DNA of 64,000 bases from an uncultured Roseobacter sp. Its GTDB lineage: Bacteria > Pseudomonadota > Alphaproteobacteria > Rhodobacterales > Rhodobacteraceae. A program made the translations under genes and the position numbers. The stretch spans positions 705,001 to 769,000 of the forward strand of contig NZ_CANMNK010000001.1 in the NCBI RefSeq assembly GCF_947499265.1. The letters run 5' to 3'. Shown here in pieces: positions 36,485 through 44,827 of this stretch (positions are counted from its first letter, which is position 1; every line of letters begins with the position of its first letter). The notes below the pieces were generated by a model. The model saw only the letters and a list, made by a program, of their open reading frames with translations, had not been told where the DNA came from and did no database searches.

Positions 36485-36892
36485 GGGTACAGCTCGACAT
36501 TAGAGAAACCTTGAGGGTTCAAGCGGCGAGCGTGTGATCCATTATTCCAATCCTTGGCCTGCTGGTCTCAAAGAAATAGTAATTTTCGACGAATGTCGCA
36601 ACCATCTGGAACAAATGCAGCGAACCTTTGCGTGAGTACGGCAAGGGTCGACTTTTGTCCCATGGCTTTGCGGCCCACAGTACGGGCCTCTTTGACGCGC
36701 CAACATATGTCGATGTGCCGAAAATATGGAACCGTAGCTTATCGTATCGATCACAGATCGAAATCTTTGCTTGGGTGCTTTCAAAAAGGTCAAATGGCGG
36801 GCGGCAAGGCACCTTAATTCAATCTGTTGGGAGGTTGGGGGCTTTACAGCAATTGGATGTTTCAAAGATGCAGGGCATTGCAGCGCAACCCA
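36485..36892. other. Gene-free interval
   Basis: 408 bases between two minus-strand genes. Short frames on both strands (for example around 36519-36812 minus) have no recognised features. It should contain the promoter of the ABC-F gene in its first 100 bases. Confidence 0.4.
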
Positions 36893-37741
36893 CTACGGAG
36901 CGACATCTACGCCCTCGAACAACAAGGCTTTCTTCAGTTTTGCGTCTCGGCGACACAGGGTGAAATCTTCTTCGGTGAGGCGTCCCTCGGGCGCACCCGC
37001 AATTTCAAAATGCCCAAATTCGTCATCTCCGCTGACCAGCGCCACTAGAGGCCGACCGCCTGACTGCTGCTTCATCGACGGCTTGATGTAGCGAATGGCG
37101 GCTCCGATACGTCGATCATCCGTGGCGTTGGGGCCGGAACTGTGAAACAAATGTCCATGATGCATGGAGGCCTGCCCGGGCTGCAGTTCGGCGGCGACGG
37201 CCTCATCCTCATTCACGTCCACTGCGATTTCCTGACCGCGCGACAACAGATTGTCATCGGCGAAGGTGTCCACATGCGGAACGATCTGTTCGTGGTGGCT
37301 GCCGGGCACAAATTTCATACACCCGCTTTCGACCGTCGCTGGTGACAAGGCAAACCACAGCGTTGTTTCTTCGGCGTCATCGAGCCCCCAATACGTCAGA
37401 TCCTGATGCCAGGACACGATTTTGGGCGAGCGCGCCTCTTTGATGAACAGGGCGGCACTCCACACCATGAGATCAGGACCCAGTGCAGCAGAAGCTGCGG
37501 AAATCAGCGCGTCGTGACGGATCAGCCGGTCGAATGACGGCAGCACTCGATCTGGATAGCTGTAGAGCAGCGCCAGTTTTTCGGGATCACCCGCCAGTTC
37601 GGCTTCGGCCTTTTCCAAGTCGAGGCGCAAGGCATGTGCCGCGTCGGGGTCCACAATATCGATCGGGGCGATGAAGCCATCCCGCTCATAGGTTTCAGCC
37701 ATGCTTTGAGCGTCGGTCGGCATCACGTGAGCCTGTGTCAT
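36893..37741 (-). CDS. Phytanoyl-CoA dioxygenase (PhyH) family Fe(II)/2-oxoglutarate oxygenase
   Basis: 282 residues, jelly-roll dioxygenase. The iron triad is His112-x-Asp114 (SWHQDLTYWG) and His200 in GHLFHSSGPNATDDRRIGA, with the Arg pair (211 region) that holds 2-oxoglutarate. GCMKFVPGSHH near 141 is typical of the family. Bacterial PhyH proteins hydroxylate small molecules of many kinds; the substrate is open. Divergent from a LysR gene 110 bases away that probably controls it. Confidence 0.9.
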   Translation of the reverse strand: MTQAHVMPTDAQSMAETYERDGFIAPIDIVDPDAAHALRLDLEKAEAELAGDPEKLALLYSYPDRVLPSFDRLIRHDALISAASAALGPDLMVWSAALFIKEARSPKIVSWHQDLTYWGLDDAEETTLWFALSPATVESGCMKFVPGSHHEQIVPHVDTFADDNLLSRGQEIAVDVNEDEAVAAELQPGQASMHHGHLFHSSGPNATDDRRIGAAIRYIKPSMKQQSGGRPLVALVSGDDEFGHFEIAGAPEGRLTEEDFTLCRRDAKLKKALLFEGVDVAP

Positions 37742-37851
37742 TTTATCGATCCCTGTGTTGAGCCACTGTTTCCTGCCAGTTTCGCCAGATTGTATAAATC
37801 TGTAAAATGGGTTTTATTTGCATTCAGTCATCGATTTCATGGATACTTAAA

Positions 37852-38745
37852 ATGCGCCTGAATGGGTTCGATCTGAACCAGATTATCTGCCTTGATGCGC
37901 TGCTGAGTGAGCGAAACGTCACCCGTGCCGCGGAGCGGGTATATCTCAGCCAGTCGGCTCTGAGTACGGTGTTGGCCCAGCTGCGCAAACACTTCGACGA
38001 CCCTTTGCTGGTGCGCTCGGGTCGGTCGCTGGTCCTGACGCCCTTCGCCAAAACGCTGGTGGCGCCGCTGCGGGAGGTGCTGGGAAAGGCGCAGGTCTTT
38101 TCAGCGATGCGGCCCAACGCAACTACGGATGTCATCGATCGCGAGCTCAAGATCGTGGCGTCAGATTATTCCATGTCCAGTTTTCTGGCCGATGCGATCA
38201 GGGACAGCGCGGCCAACCAGCCCAAGCTGCGCTTTGATATCCTTCCGCTATCGGAACGTTCGGCCCAACTGCTCAGTGCCGGAGAAATTGACCTGATGTT
38301 CGCGGGTCAGGTGCTGGATGTCGGTGTGCCGCCAAATACATCCCTGTTCGAGGATCATTTTGTCTGTTTGGCGTGTAGCGAGACCTTTGCCGCAACAGAA
38401 CAGATATCTCAGTCCGAGTATCTGGCACAAACCCATGTGGTCGTCCGTTATTTTGATCACCAACTGGCCTTTGAAGACGAAGATGCGTTGCGCAAGGCAG
38501 GCCTCAGGCGCGCGCGGCATATTTCAGTGTGGTCCCATTCCATGGTGCCGTCATTGGTTTGCGGAACATCGATGATCGCGACGGTTCCGTCGCGTATCGC
38601 CCATCAGATTGCCCAGCGTTGGCCCGTCAGGATATTCCCGTTCCCAGTAGAGAGTGAGCCCATTCGCGTTTTCGCTTACTGGCATCCCAGTCGCGACGAA
38701 GACATTGTGTTGAAACGGTTTGTTGCGTCGATATCAGAGCGCTGA
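37852..38745 (+). CDS. LysR family transcriptional regulator (NodD/LinR-like subgroup)
   Basis: 297 residues from ATG 37852; longer starts (37807) precede a non-conserved leader. HTH NQIICLDALLSERNVTRAAE, VYLSQSALSTVLAQLRKHF, then the GRSLVLTPFAKTLVAPLRE segment and effector domain (DREIKIVASDYSM-like LKIVASDYSMSSFLADAI). DDPLLVRSGR after the HTH is typical of the NodD/LinR subgroup. Its last 12 bases overlap the 3' end of the convergent IclR gene. Divergent target: the PhyH dioxygenase. Confidence 0.9.
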   Translation: MRLNGFDLNQIICLDALLSERNVTRAAERVYLSQSALSTVLAQLRKHFDDPLLVRSGRSLVLTPFAKTLVAPLREVLGKAQVFSAMRPNATTDVIDRELKIVASDYSMSSFLADAIRDSAANQPKLRFDILPLSERSAQLLSAGEIDLMFAGQVLDVGVPPNTSLFEDHFVCLACSETFAATEQISQSEYLAQTHVVVRYFDHQLAFEDEDALRKAGLRRARHISVWSHSMVPSLVCGTSMIATVPSRIAHQIAQRWPVRIFPFPVESEPIRVFAYWHPSRDEDIVLKRFVASISER

Positions 38746-39549
38746 GCCATCTTCGGAGGCGCCCGCGCCCAATTGCCGCGAGATGTCTTGTCCCGCCTGG
38801 ATCAACAACCCGATGGACGCCTTGATGTCCGGGCTATTCGATCTGGTTAGCCGTTTCACAAACGGGATTGTCAGCGCCGCAATCGCCTCGCCCGAATAGT
38901 TGAAGATCGGTGTTGCGATATTGTGGACCCCGACGATCACCTGCGAGGGGCTGTCGCAATAATTCTGCGCGACGACCTGATCGACCAATGTCTCAAAGAA
39001 AGCGATCCTTTCGTCGGTTGCCTCAGGTGAGCGCGCGTAGATGTCCGCGCGACGCCTTTTGCTGGTTTGCGCCAACAAGACGGCGCCCGAGGCCGTATAG
39101 ACAATGGGAATGCGCGCGCCGAGGCGAACAGAGGTATTGTTGTTACAGGGCGCGTCGGTCTGGGCGATCACGAGGATCTCTGCACCGTGAATAATGGCAA
39201 GATGTACGGACTGGTCCAGATCGCTGGCCAGCTTGTCCATCACATGTACCGCAACGGAGTTCAGCCGCTTGATCGGCGGGTGACGATGCGCCAACTCGAA
39301 CATTTTTTGCGTCAGCGAAAACCGCTCTGTAACGGGGTCGTAGGCCACGTAGTTCCGGTCGGTCAGCACCGCCAGCATCCGAAAAATCTCGCTCAGAGAT
39401 CGATCCAATGCATTTGCAACCTCGGTTTTCTTCATGCCAGTGCTGCGAGAGGCCAAAAGCTCCAGAATATCAAGGCCCTTGGACAGGGCAGGGGCGCTGT
39501 ATTTTTCTGTCTTGGGGCCACTTTCCGATATGTTGGATGATGTGGGAAT
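38734..39549 (-). CDS. IclR family regulator with an apparent ATT start codon
   Basis: 271 residues if started at ATT (39549-39547). The HTH needs KYSAPALSKGLDILELLASR (residues 16-35) and MKKTEVANALDRSLSEIFRM, typical IclR sequence; the first ATG/GTG/TTG in frame is a TTG at 39456, inside the first helix, which would destroy the domain. Upstream, the frame stays open to the lactonase stop at 39604 without any standard start. GGAGG (39557-39561) stands 7 bases before the ATT. Effector domain: ELAHRHPPIKRLNSVAVHVM, IPIVYTASGAVLLAQTSKRR, YSGEAIAALTIPFVK. It probably regulates the adjacent sugar-acid locus. Confidence 0.85.
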   Translation of the reverse strand: MPTSSNISESGPKTEKYSAPALSKGLDILELLASRSTGMKKTEVANALDRSLSEIFRMLAVLTDRNYVAYDPVTERFSLTQKMFELAHRHPPIKRLNSVAVHVMDKLASDLDQSVHLAIIHGAEILVIAQTDAPCNNNTSVRLGARIPIVYTASGAVLLAQTSKRRRADIYARSPEATDERIAFFETLVDQVVAQNYCDSPSQVIVGVHNIATPIFNYSGEAIAALTIPFVKRLTRSNSPDIKASIGLLIQAGQDISRQLGAGASEDGSAL

Positions 39550-39561
39550 TGGTTCGCCTCC
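39547..39561 (-). promoter_or_regulatory. Shine-Dalgarno and ATT initiation site of the IclR gene
   Basis: GGAGGCGAACCA followed by ATT. The same 12 bases, GGAGGCGAACCA, precede the ATG start of the EEP gene at 13352, so the context is a normal initiation site in this genome and only the third base of the start codon differs. Confidence 0.65.
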
Positions 39562-39603
39562 TGGGTCGTTTATCCTGGCGATGCCGCGCTCATGACAGCG
39601 CGC

Positions 39604-40440
39604 TTAGATGCGCCAGAGCCGTTTGGCGTTGCCCTGATAGAGGGCATCACGCTCTGAGTGTGACCAGTCATGTGTCAAGGCGTGCGTCACTGCAACCCAT
39701 GTCTCCAACCCACCGCCCAAATCGCACACCGGGTTGTCGCTGCCCCAGATGATCCGTTCTGGGCCAAATGCGTTGACGGTATGATCAACCCAGGGCCTGA
39801 TGTGATCCAGCGACCAGTTCTCTGCATCTGCATAGGCGATGACACCCGATATTTTGCCAACGACATTCGGGCGTTGCGCGATATCGGACAGGTGTTCGCG
39901 CCAGGGGGACATCTCCCCCTGTGCAATCGCGGGCACCCCGCAGTGATCAAGGATGAACTGAACGTCGGGGCAGTGATCGATCAGGTCGGCCATGAGCGGC
40001 AGCTGATGGGGCAGCGCGCACAGATCAAAGGTCAACCCCGTCCCAGACAAGCGTTTGATATTGTCGCGAAACAGGCTGTTTTGGCTGACCTCGTCCGGCA
40101 CCACATGCAGGACACGACGAAACCCCAGAATCACCGATTTCTCGCGCGCCCAGTCGAGGAATTCAGGGAAATCGGCGGCTTCCGGACGGCAGCTCGAAAT
40201 GGCACCCAACATCAGGCTGTCGGTCTCGCCCGCGAGCCCTTCGATCAGCTCCGATTCTGCTTTGATCAGGTCCGGCGCGACATCCACCTCCATATGCAGG
40301 CAGCCGCTGATCCCCAGCCGTTTCGCCCGACGGGTGTAATCGTCAAACCGGCTGGGTTTGTTCAACGCCTCAAACCCGTCAAGCCAGGGGTAAGACAGCT
40401 TTTCCGGGTAGATCAGATGGAGATGCGTATCAATGAACAT
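39604..40440 (-). CDS. Amidohydrolase family sugar lactonase (L-fuconolactonase/L-rhamnonolactonase-like)
   Basis: 278 residues from the ATG at 40440; the frame extends upstream without conserved sequence. TIM-barrel amidohydrolase-2: MFIDTHLHLIYP at the N-terminus (HxH), GCLHMEVDVAP, QFILDHCGVP near 170 (His), VVGKISGVIAYAD and IIWGSDNPVCDLGGG (Asp) near 240. This subgroup opens lactones of L-fucose/L-rhamnose or 2-pyrone-4,6-dicarboxylate; linkage to an acid-sugar dehydratase and mutarotase favours an aldono-lactone. Divergent from the transporter operon, 133 bases between starts. Confidence 0.87.
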   Translation of the reverse strand: MFIDTHLHLIYPEKLSYPWLDGFEALNKPSRFDDYTRRAKRLGISGCLHMEVDVAPDLIKAESELIEGLAGETDSLMLGAISSCRPEAADFPEFLDWAREKSVILGFRRVLHVVPDEVSQNSLFRDNIKRLSGTGLTFDLCALPHQLPLMADLIDHCPDVQFILDHCGVPAIAQGEMSPWREHLSDIAQRPNVVGKISGVIAYADAENWSLDHIRPWVDHTVNAFGPERIIWGSDNPVCDLGGGLETWVAVTHALTHDWSHSERDALYQGNAKRLWRI

Positions 40441-40464
40441 AGTCGATTTCCGAAGGTTGCATCG

Positions 40465-40505
40465 TGAATTGACTCTCTGACTATTATATATGAAAGTCAA
40501 GTTCA
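40465..40505. promoter_or_regulatory. Candidate operator in the lactonase/transporter divergent promoter
   Basis: TGAATTGACT (40465-40474) and AGTCAAGTTCA (40495-40505) form an imperfect inverted repeat flanking the AT-rich CTATTATATATG core, inside the 133-base interval between two divergent operons. It would suit a dimeric regulator such as the nearby IclR protein controlling both directions. Confidence 0.4.
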
Positions 40506-40573
40506 CATCCAAAACATCAACGCGGGTAAACCGCGCGGCCAGACGCGACAACAACGTTCCTTGGGAGGACATC

Positions 40574-41887
40574 ATGAGACTATCGGTTCAAATGGCGCTG
40601 AAGGGCGCGACGGCCGGGGCGGCCTTGTTTGCGGCCCTGCCTGTATCAGCGGGCGAATTCGACGGCATCACGCTGCAGGCCAAGCTGATCGGCGGCCAGC
40701 AATACGAAGCACTTTATGCGCGCATCGCCGAATGGGAGGCCGACACTGGCGCCACCGTTGAGGTGATTTCGAAAAAGAACCACTTCGAACTGGATAAGGA
40801 ATTCAAATCCGACCTTGCGGCGGGCACGCTAGGCTGGTGCGTTGGGTCGAACCACAGTTCCTTTGCCTCGCAATACCCAAGCCTTTACACAGATCTCACA
40901 CCCTATCTGACGCCGGAGTTCATTGCGGAATATGTGCCCTCCAACGTAGCCGCATCAAAGATCGGCGATGCCCTGGTCATGCTGCCGCGCGCCCAATTTG
41001 ACGTCTCGGCCCTGTATTATCTGAAATCGCTTTACGAAGACGAAGGCAACCAATCCGCGTTCAAAGCCGAATACGGCTACGATCTGGCCCCGCCCGACAC
41101 TTGGGACCAGTACAAGGATCAAGCGATATTCTTCACGGATGCGCCCAACTTCTATGGCACCCAATATGCGGGCAAAGACGAAGCGATTGTCGGCCGCTTT
41201 TACGAAATGGTGATTGCCGAAGGCGGTCAGCTTTTCAACGATGACTGGTCGCCCGCTTTCAATTCCGATGCGGGCAAACGCGCGCTGAGCTGGTTTGTGG
41301 ATCTCTACAAAGCCGGTGCGGTGCCTCCGGGCACAACCTCATATCTTTGGGATGATCTGGGGCAGGGCTTTGCCTCTGGCACAATCGCGCTGAACCTCGA
41401 TTGGCCCGGCTGGGCGGGTTTCTTCAACGGGGAAGACAGCTCAAAAGCCGCTGGGGATGTGGGCGTCATCGTGCAGCCACAGGGCAGCGCAGGGATCCGC
41501 ACCGGATGGTCCGGGCACCACGGGTTCTCGGTCACAGAATCCTGTGATCACAAGGACGCCGCCGCGTCACTGGTCGCCTTTCTGACCAATGAAGACAGCC
41601 AAAAGCTGGAATCCTCTGCCGGGCCGCTCCCAACCCGCACCGCCGTCTGGGATCACGTGGTCGAACAATCGAGCTCGGACCCCTATCGGTCGGAAGTTTT
41701 GGTGGCCTTTCAACAAGCAGCCACTCATGCGTTTCCCGCCCCGCAGACACCCTATTGGATCGAAGCGACCAACGTGATTTTTCCTGAACTTCAAGCCGCG
41801 ATCTTGGGGGACAAAACCGTCGATGAGGCGCTCGAAACGGCGGCGGAGGCCGTTGACGAGATGATGCAAGAAAACGGGGTCTACTGA
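40574..41887 (+). CDS. Sugar ABC transporter extracellular binding protein (CUT1 family)
   Basis: 437 residues from the ATG at 40574 (TGGGAGGAC just before). Signal peptide residues 1-25 ending SAG. Family-1 binding protein with the opening GITLQAKLIGGQQYEALYAR, IAEWEADTGATVEVISKKNH, then PDTWDQYKDQAIFFT, SYLWDDLGQGFASGTIALNL and EALETAAEAVDEMMQENGVY at the end. It binds a mono- or oligosaccharide in the periplasm. Translation precedes a stable hairpin (41901-41930) before the permease gene, usual for overproducing binding protein. Confidence 0.92.
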   Translation: MRLSVQMALKGATAGAALFAALPVSAGEFDGITLQAKLIGGQQYEALYARIAEWEADTGATVEVISKKNHFELDKEFKSDLAAGTLGWCVGSNHSSFASQYPSLYTDLTPYLTPEFIAEYVPSNVAASKIGDALVMLPRAQFDVSALYYLKSLYEDEGNQSAFKAEYGYDLAPPDTWDQYKDQAIFFTDAPNFYGTQYAGKDEAIVGRFYEMVIAEGGQLFNDDWSPAFNSDAGKRALSWFVDLYKAGAVPPGTTSYLWDDLGQGFASGTIALNLDWPGWAGFFNGEDSSKAAGDVGVIVQPQGSAGIRTGWSGHHGFSVTESCDHKDAAASLVAFLTNEDSQKLESSAGPLPTRTAVWDHVVEQSSSDPYRSEVLVAFQQAATHAFPAPQTPYWIEATNVIFPELQAAILGDKTVDEALETAAEAVDEMMQENGVY

Positions 41888-41900
41888 CCACGTTCTCCCC

Positions 41901-41930
41901 GGGCAAGGGCGGCTTCGGCTGTCCTTGCCC
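41901..41930 (+). repeat. Hairpin between binding-protein and permease genes
   Basis: GGGCAAGG (41901-41908) and CCTTGCCC (41923-41930) around a GC-rich 14-base loop, in the 57-base gap after the binding-protein stop. No T-tract, so it likely stabilises the upstream mRNA or partly attenuates transcription, as in the malE-malF gap. Confidence 0.6.
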
Positions 41931-41944
41931 ACCTTTGGGCTGCA

Positions 41945-42859
41945 ATGGAAAATCCATACTCTATGTCTCGTCTGAAATTGCCCCAGTGGTTTGTGTTGTT
42001 GCTGCCGGCGATCATCATTTTGTCCGCTGTGGTGCTGATCCCGTTGCTGCTGTCGCTTTACTCAAGCTTCACGCCTTACCGGCTGACGCGTCCGGAAACG
42101 CTCTACAAGTGGATCGGGACCTTCAACTATGAAAAAGCCATCACAAACGCCAACTTCTGGGCGGCCTTCGGGCGTACCGTTCTGCTTTTGACGATTGCCC
42201 TGAATGTCGAGATGCTACTTGGCCTCGGGCTTGCGCTTTTGGTCAACAGGGTCACCTGGGGCCAGCGCGGGTTGCGCACGCTGATGATGTTTCCAATGAT
42301 GTTCTCGCCCGTGCTTGTGGGCTTCCAGTTCAAGTTCATCTTCAACGACAATGTCGGCCTGGTGAACAACGCGCTGCAATCGCTGGGCTTTTCGGATGTT
42401 GCGATCCCATGGCTTGTCGATGCAAATCTGGCGATGTTCTCGATCATCTTCGCCGAGGTCTGGACCTCCACCAGTGTCTTTGCCATCCTCATCCTTGCAG
42501 GTCTATTCGCCATTCCGCGTGACCCGCTGGAGGCCGCTAAGGTCGACGGGTGTACGCCCTGGCAGACTTTCCGCCACATCACGCTGCCCTATCTGATGCC
42601 CTTTATCTACATCGCACTCGCGATCCGCAGCCTCGACGTGGCGCGCGCCTATGACATCGTGCAGATCATGACCAATGGCGGCCCCGCGCGCCGCACTGAG
42701 CTGATCTGGACCATGATCGGACGCACAGGTTATGTCGATGCCAAGATGGGTTACGCCAACGCCATGGGGTACATCTCTATCTTCCTTGCGATCTTCTTCA
42801 CCATCTATTTCTTCAAGAAGCTCAATGCCGCGCGCACAGAGCTTGGGATGGGCGGGTAA
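41945..42859 (+). CDS. Sugar ABC transporter permease (MalF-type, CUT1)
   Basis: 304 residues, six to seven spans. The cytoplasmic coupling loop has the EAA motif EAAKVDGCTPWQTFRHITLP near residue 196. The start may be 41945 or the ATG at 41963; both precede the first span. It pairs with the next permease and the ATPase as the inner-membrane channel. Five bases separate it from the second permease gene. Confidence 0.92.
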   Translation: MENPYSMSRLKLPQWFVLLLPAIIILSAVVLIPLLLSLYSSFTPYRLTRPETLYKWIGTFNYEKAITNANFWAAFGRTVLLLTIALNVEMLLGLGLALLVNRVTWGQRGLRTLMMFPMMFSPVLVGFQFKFIFNDNVGLVNNALQSLGFSDVAIPWLVDANLAMFSIIFAEVWTSTSVFAILILAGLFAIPRDPLEAAKVDGCTPWQTFRHITLPYLMPFIYIALAIRSLDVARAYDIVQIMTNGGPARRTELIWTMIGRTGYVDAKMGYANAMGYISIFLAIFFTIYFFKKLNAARTELGMGG

Positions 42860-42864
42860 GCGAT

Positions 42865-43731
42865 ATGGATATCAACCTGCGCCACCGCATCCGGGCCCGC
42901 CTTTTGAAGGCGGCACAGATGGTCACCCTGTTCATCGCCATGTCGATCATCTGCATTCCAGGGCTTTGGGTCGTGCTCAACAGTTTCCGTCCCACGGTCG
43001 AGATCATGGCAAAGCCGCCGGTCTGGATCCCCAATGAGCTGAACCTCGATCACTACCGCGCCATGTTTGGCGGGGTCGGTCAGGGCGGGGTGCCCGTGCT
43101 GCAGTATTTCACCAACTCGCTGATCATCTCGATCACCTCGACCCTCATTGCGATCCTTGTCGGCATGGCGGGCGGCTATGCTTTCGCGCGCTATCGGTTC
43201 AAGGGCAAGGGCGCGATCTTTATTGGCCTTATGCTGACCCGCGCCGTGCCGGGTGTGGCCCTGTCCCTGCCGCTCTTTATCGTGATGGCCCGGACCGGGC
43301 TGATCGACACGCATATCGGGTTGATCATCGTCTATGTTGCTATGAACGTGCCCTTCACGATCTGGCTCATCGACGGTTTCTTTCGACAGGTTCCGCGTGA
43401 GCTGGCTGAGGCGGCAGAGATTGACGGCTGCACGCGCTGGCAGGCCTTCTGGAAGGTTGAATTTCCCGTGGCGCGTGCCGGTGTCGCATCGGCCGGTATC
43501 TTTGCCTTTCTGACGTCCTGGAACGAATATGCGCTGGCCAGCCAGCTGACGCGCTCGACATTCTCCAAGACCATGCCGGTGGGTCTGCGCGACTTCACGT
43601 CTGAATTCACAATCAACTGGGGCGGGATGTGCGCACTTGCCGTGCTTATGATCATCCCCGCGCTCATCCTGACATTCCTCGTACAAAAACACCTGATTGC
43701 CGGACTGACCTTCGGCGGGGTGAAAGGGTAG
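42865..43731 (+). CDS. Sugar ABC transporter permease (MalG-type, CUT1)
   Basis: 288 residues, six spans. EAA motif EAAEIDGCTRWQAFWKVEFP near residue 184. Characteristic C-terminal FLTSWNEYALASQLTRS and LIAGLTFGGVKG. Second subunit of the channel; two bases before the ATPase gene. Confidence 0.93.
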   Translation: MDINLRHRIRARLLKAAQMVTLFIAMSIICIPGLWVVLNSFRPTVEIMAKPPVWIPNELNLDHYRAMFGGVGQGGVPVLQYFTNSLIISITSTLIAILVGMAGGYAFARYRFKGKGAIFIGLMLTRAVPGVALSLPLFIVMARTGLIDTHIGLIIVYVAMNVPFTIWLIDGFFRQVPRELAEAAEIDGCTRWQAFWKVEFPVARAGVASAGIFAFLTSWNEYALASQLTRSTFSKTMPVGLRDFTSEFTINWGGMCALAVLMIIPALILTFLVQKHLIAGLTFGGVKG

Positions 43732-43733
43732 CT

Positions 43734-44825
43734 ATGGCGCAAGTCCATCTGAAAAATGTGTCCAAGAGCTATGGGGCGCTGGAGGTGGTGCATGGCATCA
43801 ACCTTGACATCGATCACAATGAATTTGTGGTGCTTGTCGGCCCCTCAGGCTGCGGCAAATCCACAACGCTGCGTATGATCGCCGGGCTGGAAAGCATCAC
43901 GGGCGGCGATGTTCTGATTGGTGAAAATATCGTCAACGACCTGCCCCCACGCGACCGGAACATCTCCATGGTGTTTCAGAATTATGCGCTTTATCCGCAT
44001 ATGACCGTGGGCGAGAATCTTGGCTTTTCGCTGAAAATCGCAGGCAAGTCGCAAGATCAGATCGACGCAGCGGTGGCCGAAGCGGCTGCAATCCTCAGCC
44101 TTACCGAATATCTTGAGCGCAAGCCCGGCGCGCTGTCCGGCGGGCAGCGTCAGCGGGTCGCCATGGGACGCGCCATTGTGCGCCACCCGGACGTCTTCTT
44201 GTTCGACGAGCCGCTGTCCAATCTTGATGCCAAACTGCGCGCGCAGATGCGGGTGGAGATCAAGAAGCTGCACCAGAAGATCCAGACAACCATCGTCTAT
44301 GTGACCCATGATCAGGTCGAAGCCATGACCCTGGCAGACCGGATCGTGATCATGCGGGATGGGCATATCGAACAGCAGGGAACCCCGCTTGAGGTCTTCG
44401 AAGCCCCTGCCAATACCTTTGTTGCGACCTTTATCGGATCGCCCCCGATGAACCTGCTGGACGGGATCGTTCAACAGGACGGAACGTTGCAGCTGGGAGG
44501 GGGCGTGACCCTGAACGTGCCCCAGCAATACACCGCAAAAACGCGCCCCGGACAAAAGGTGGTGCTGGGCTTTCGGGCCGACAACCTGATGCCGTGTGGA
44601 CATTCCCTGCCGATGGAAGGCGAAAGCGCCGAGATCGAGATGACGGTCGTTCTGTCTGAGCCATTGGGCACCGAGACATTGCTTTTTGGCGCCCTTGCTG
44701 GCCAGGAGGTGCAGGCCAAAATGCTCAACCCGCGCCCGGTGAGCAATGGTGAACGCATGATGTTCAACCTGGATCTGACCCGCGTGCATCTTTTCGATGG
44801 CGAAAGTCAGAAGAGCCTGAGGTAG
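43734..44825 (+). CDS. Sugar ABC transporter ATP-binding protein (UgpC/MsmK type)
   Basis: 363 residues from the ATG at 43734; a longer frame inside the permease gene is not used. Walker A GPSGCGKSTTLRMIAG near 35, signature LSGGQRQRVAMGRAIV, Walker B VFLFDEPLSNLDA, switch THDQVEAMTLADRI. The C-terminal 120 residues form the TOBE/regulatory domain of MalK-type ATPases (GFRADNLMPCGHSLPMEG). Energises the transporter encoded just upstream. Confidence 0.95.
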   Translation: MAQVHLKNVSKSYGALEVVHGINLDIDHNEFVVLVGPSGCGKSTTLRMIAGLESITGGDVLIGENIVNDLPPRDRNISMVFQNYALYPHMTVGENLGFSLKIAGKSQDQIDAAVAEAAAILSLTEYLERKPGALSGGQRQRVAMGRAIVRHPDVFLFDEPLSNLDAKLRAQMRVEIKKLHQKIQTTIVYVTHDQVEAMTLADRIVIMRDGHIEQQGTPLEVFEAPANTFVATFIGSPPMNLLDGIVQQDGTLQLGGGVTLNVPQQYTAKTRPGQKVVLGFRADNLMPCGHSLPMEGESAEIEMTVVLSEPLGTETLLFGALAGQEVQAKMLNPRPVSNGERMMFNLDLTRVHLFDGESQKSLR

Positions 44826-44827
44826 CC

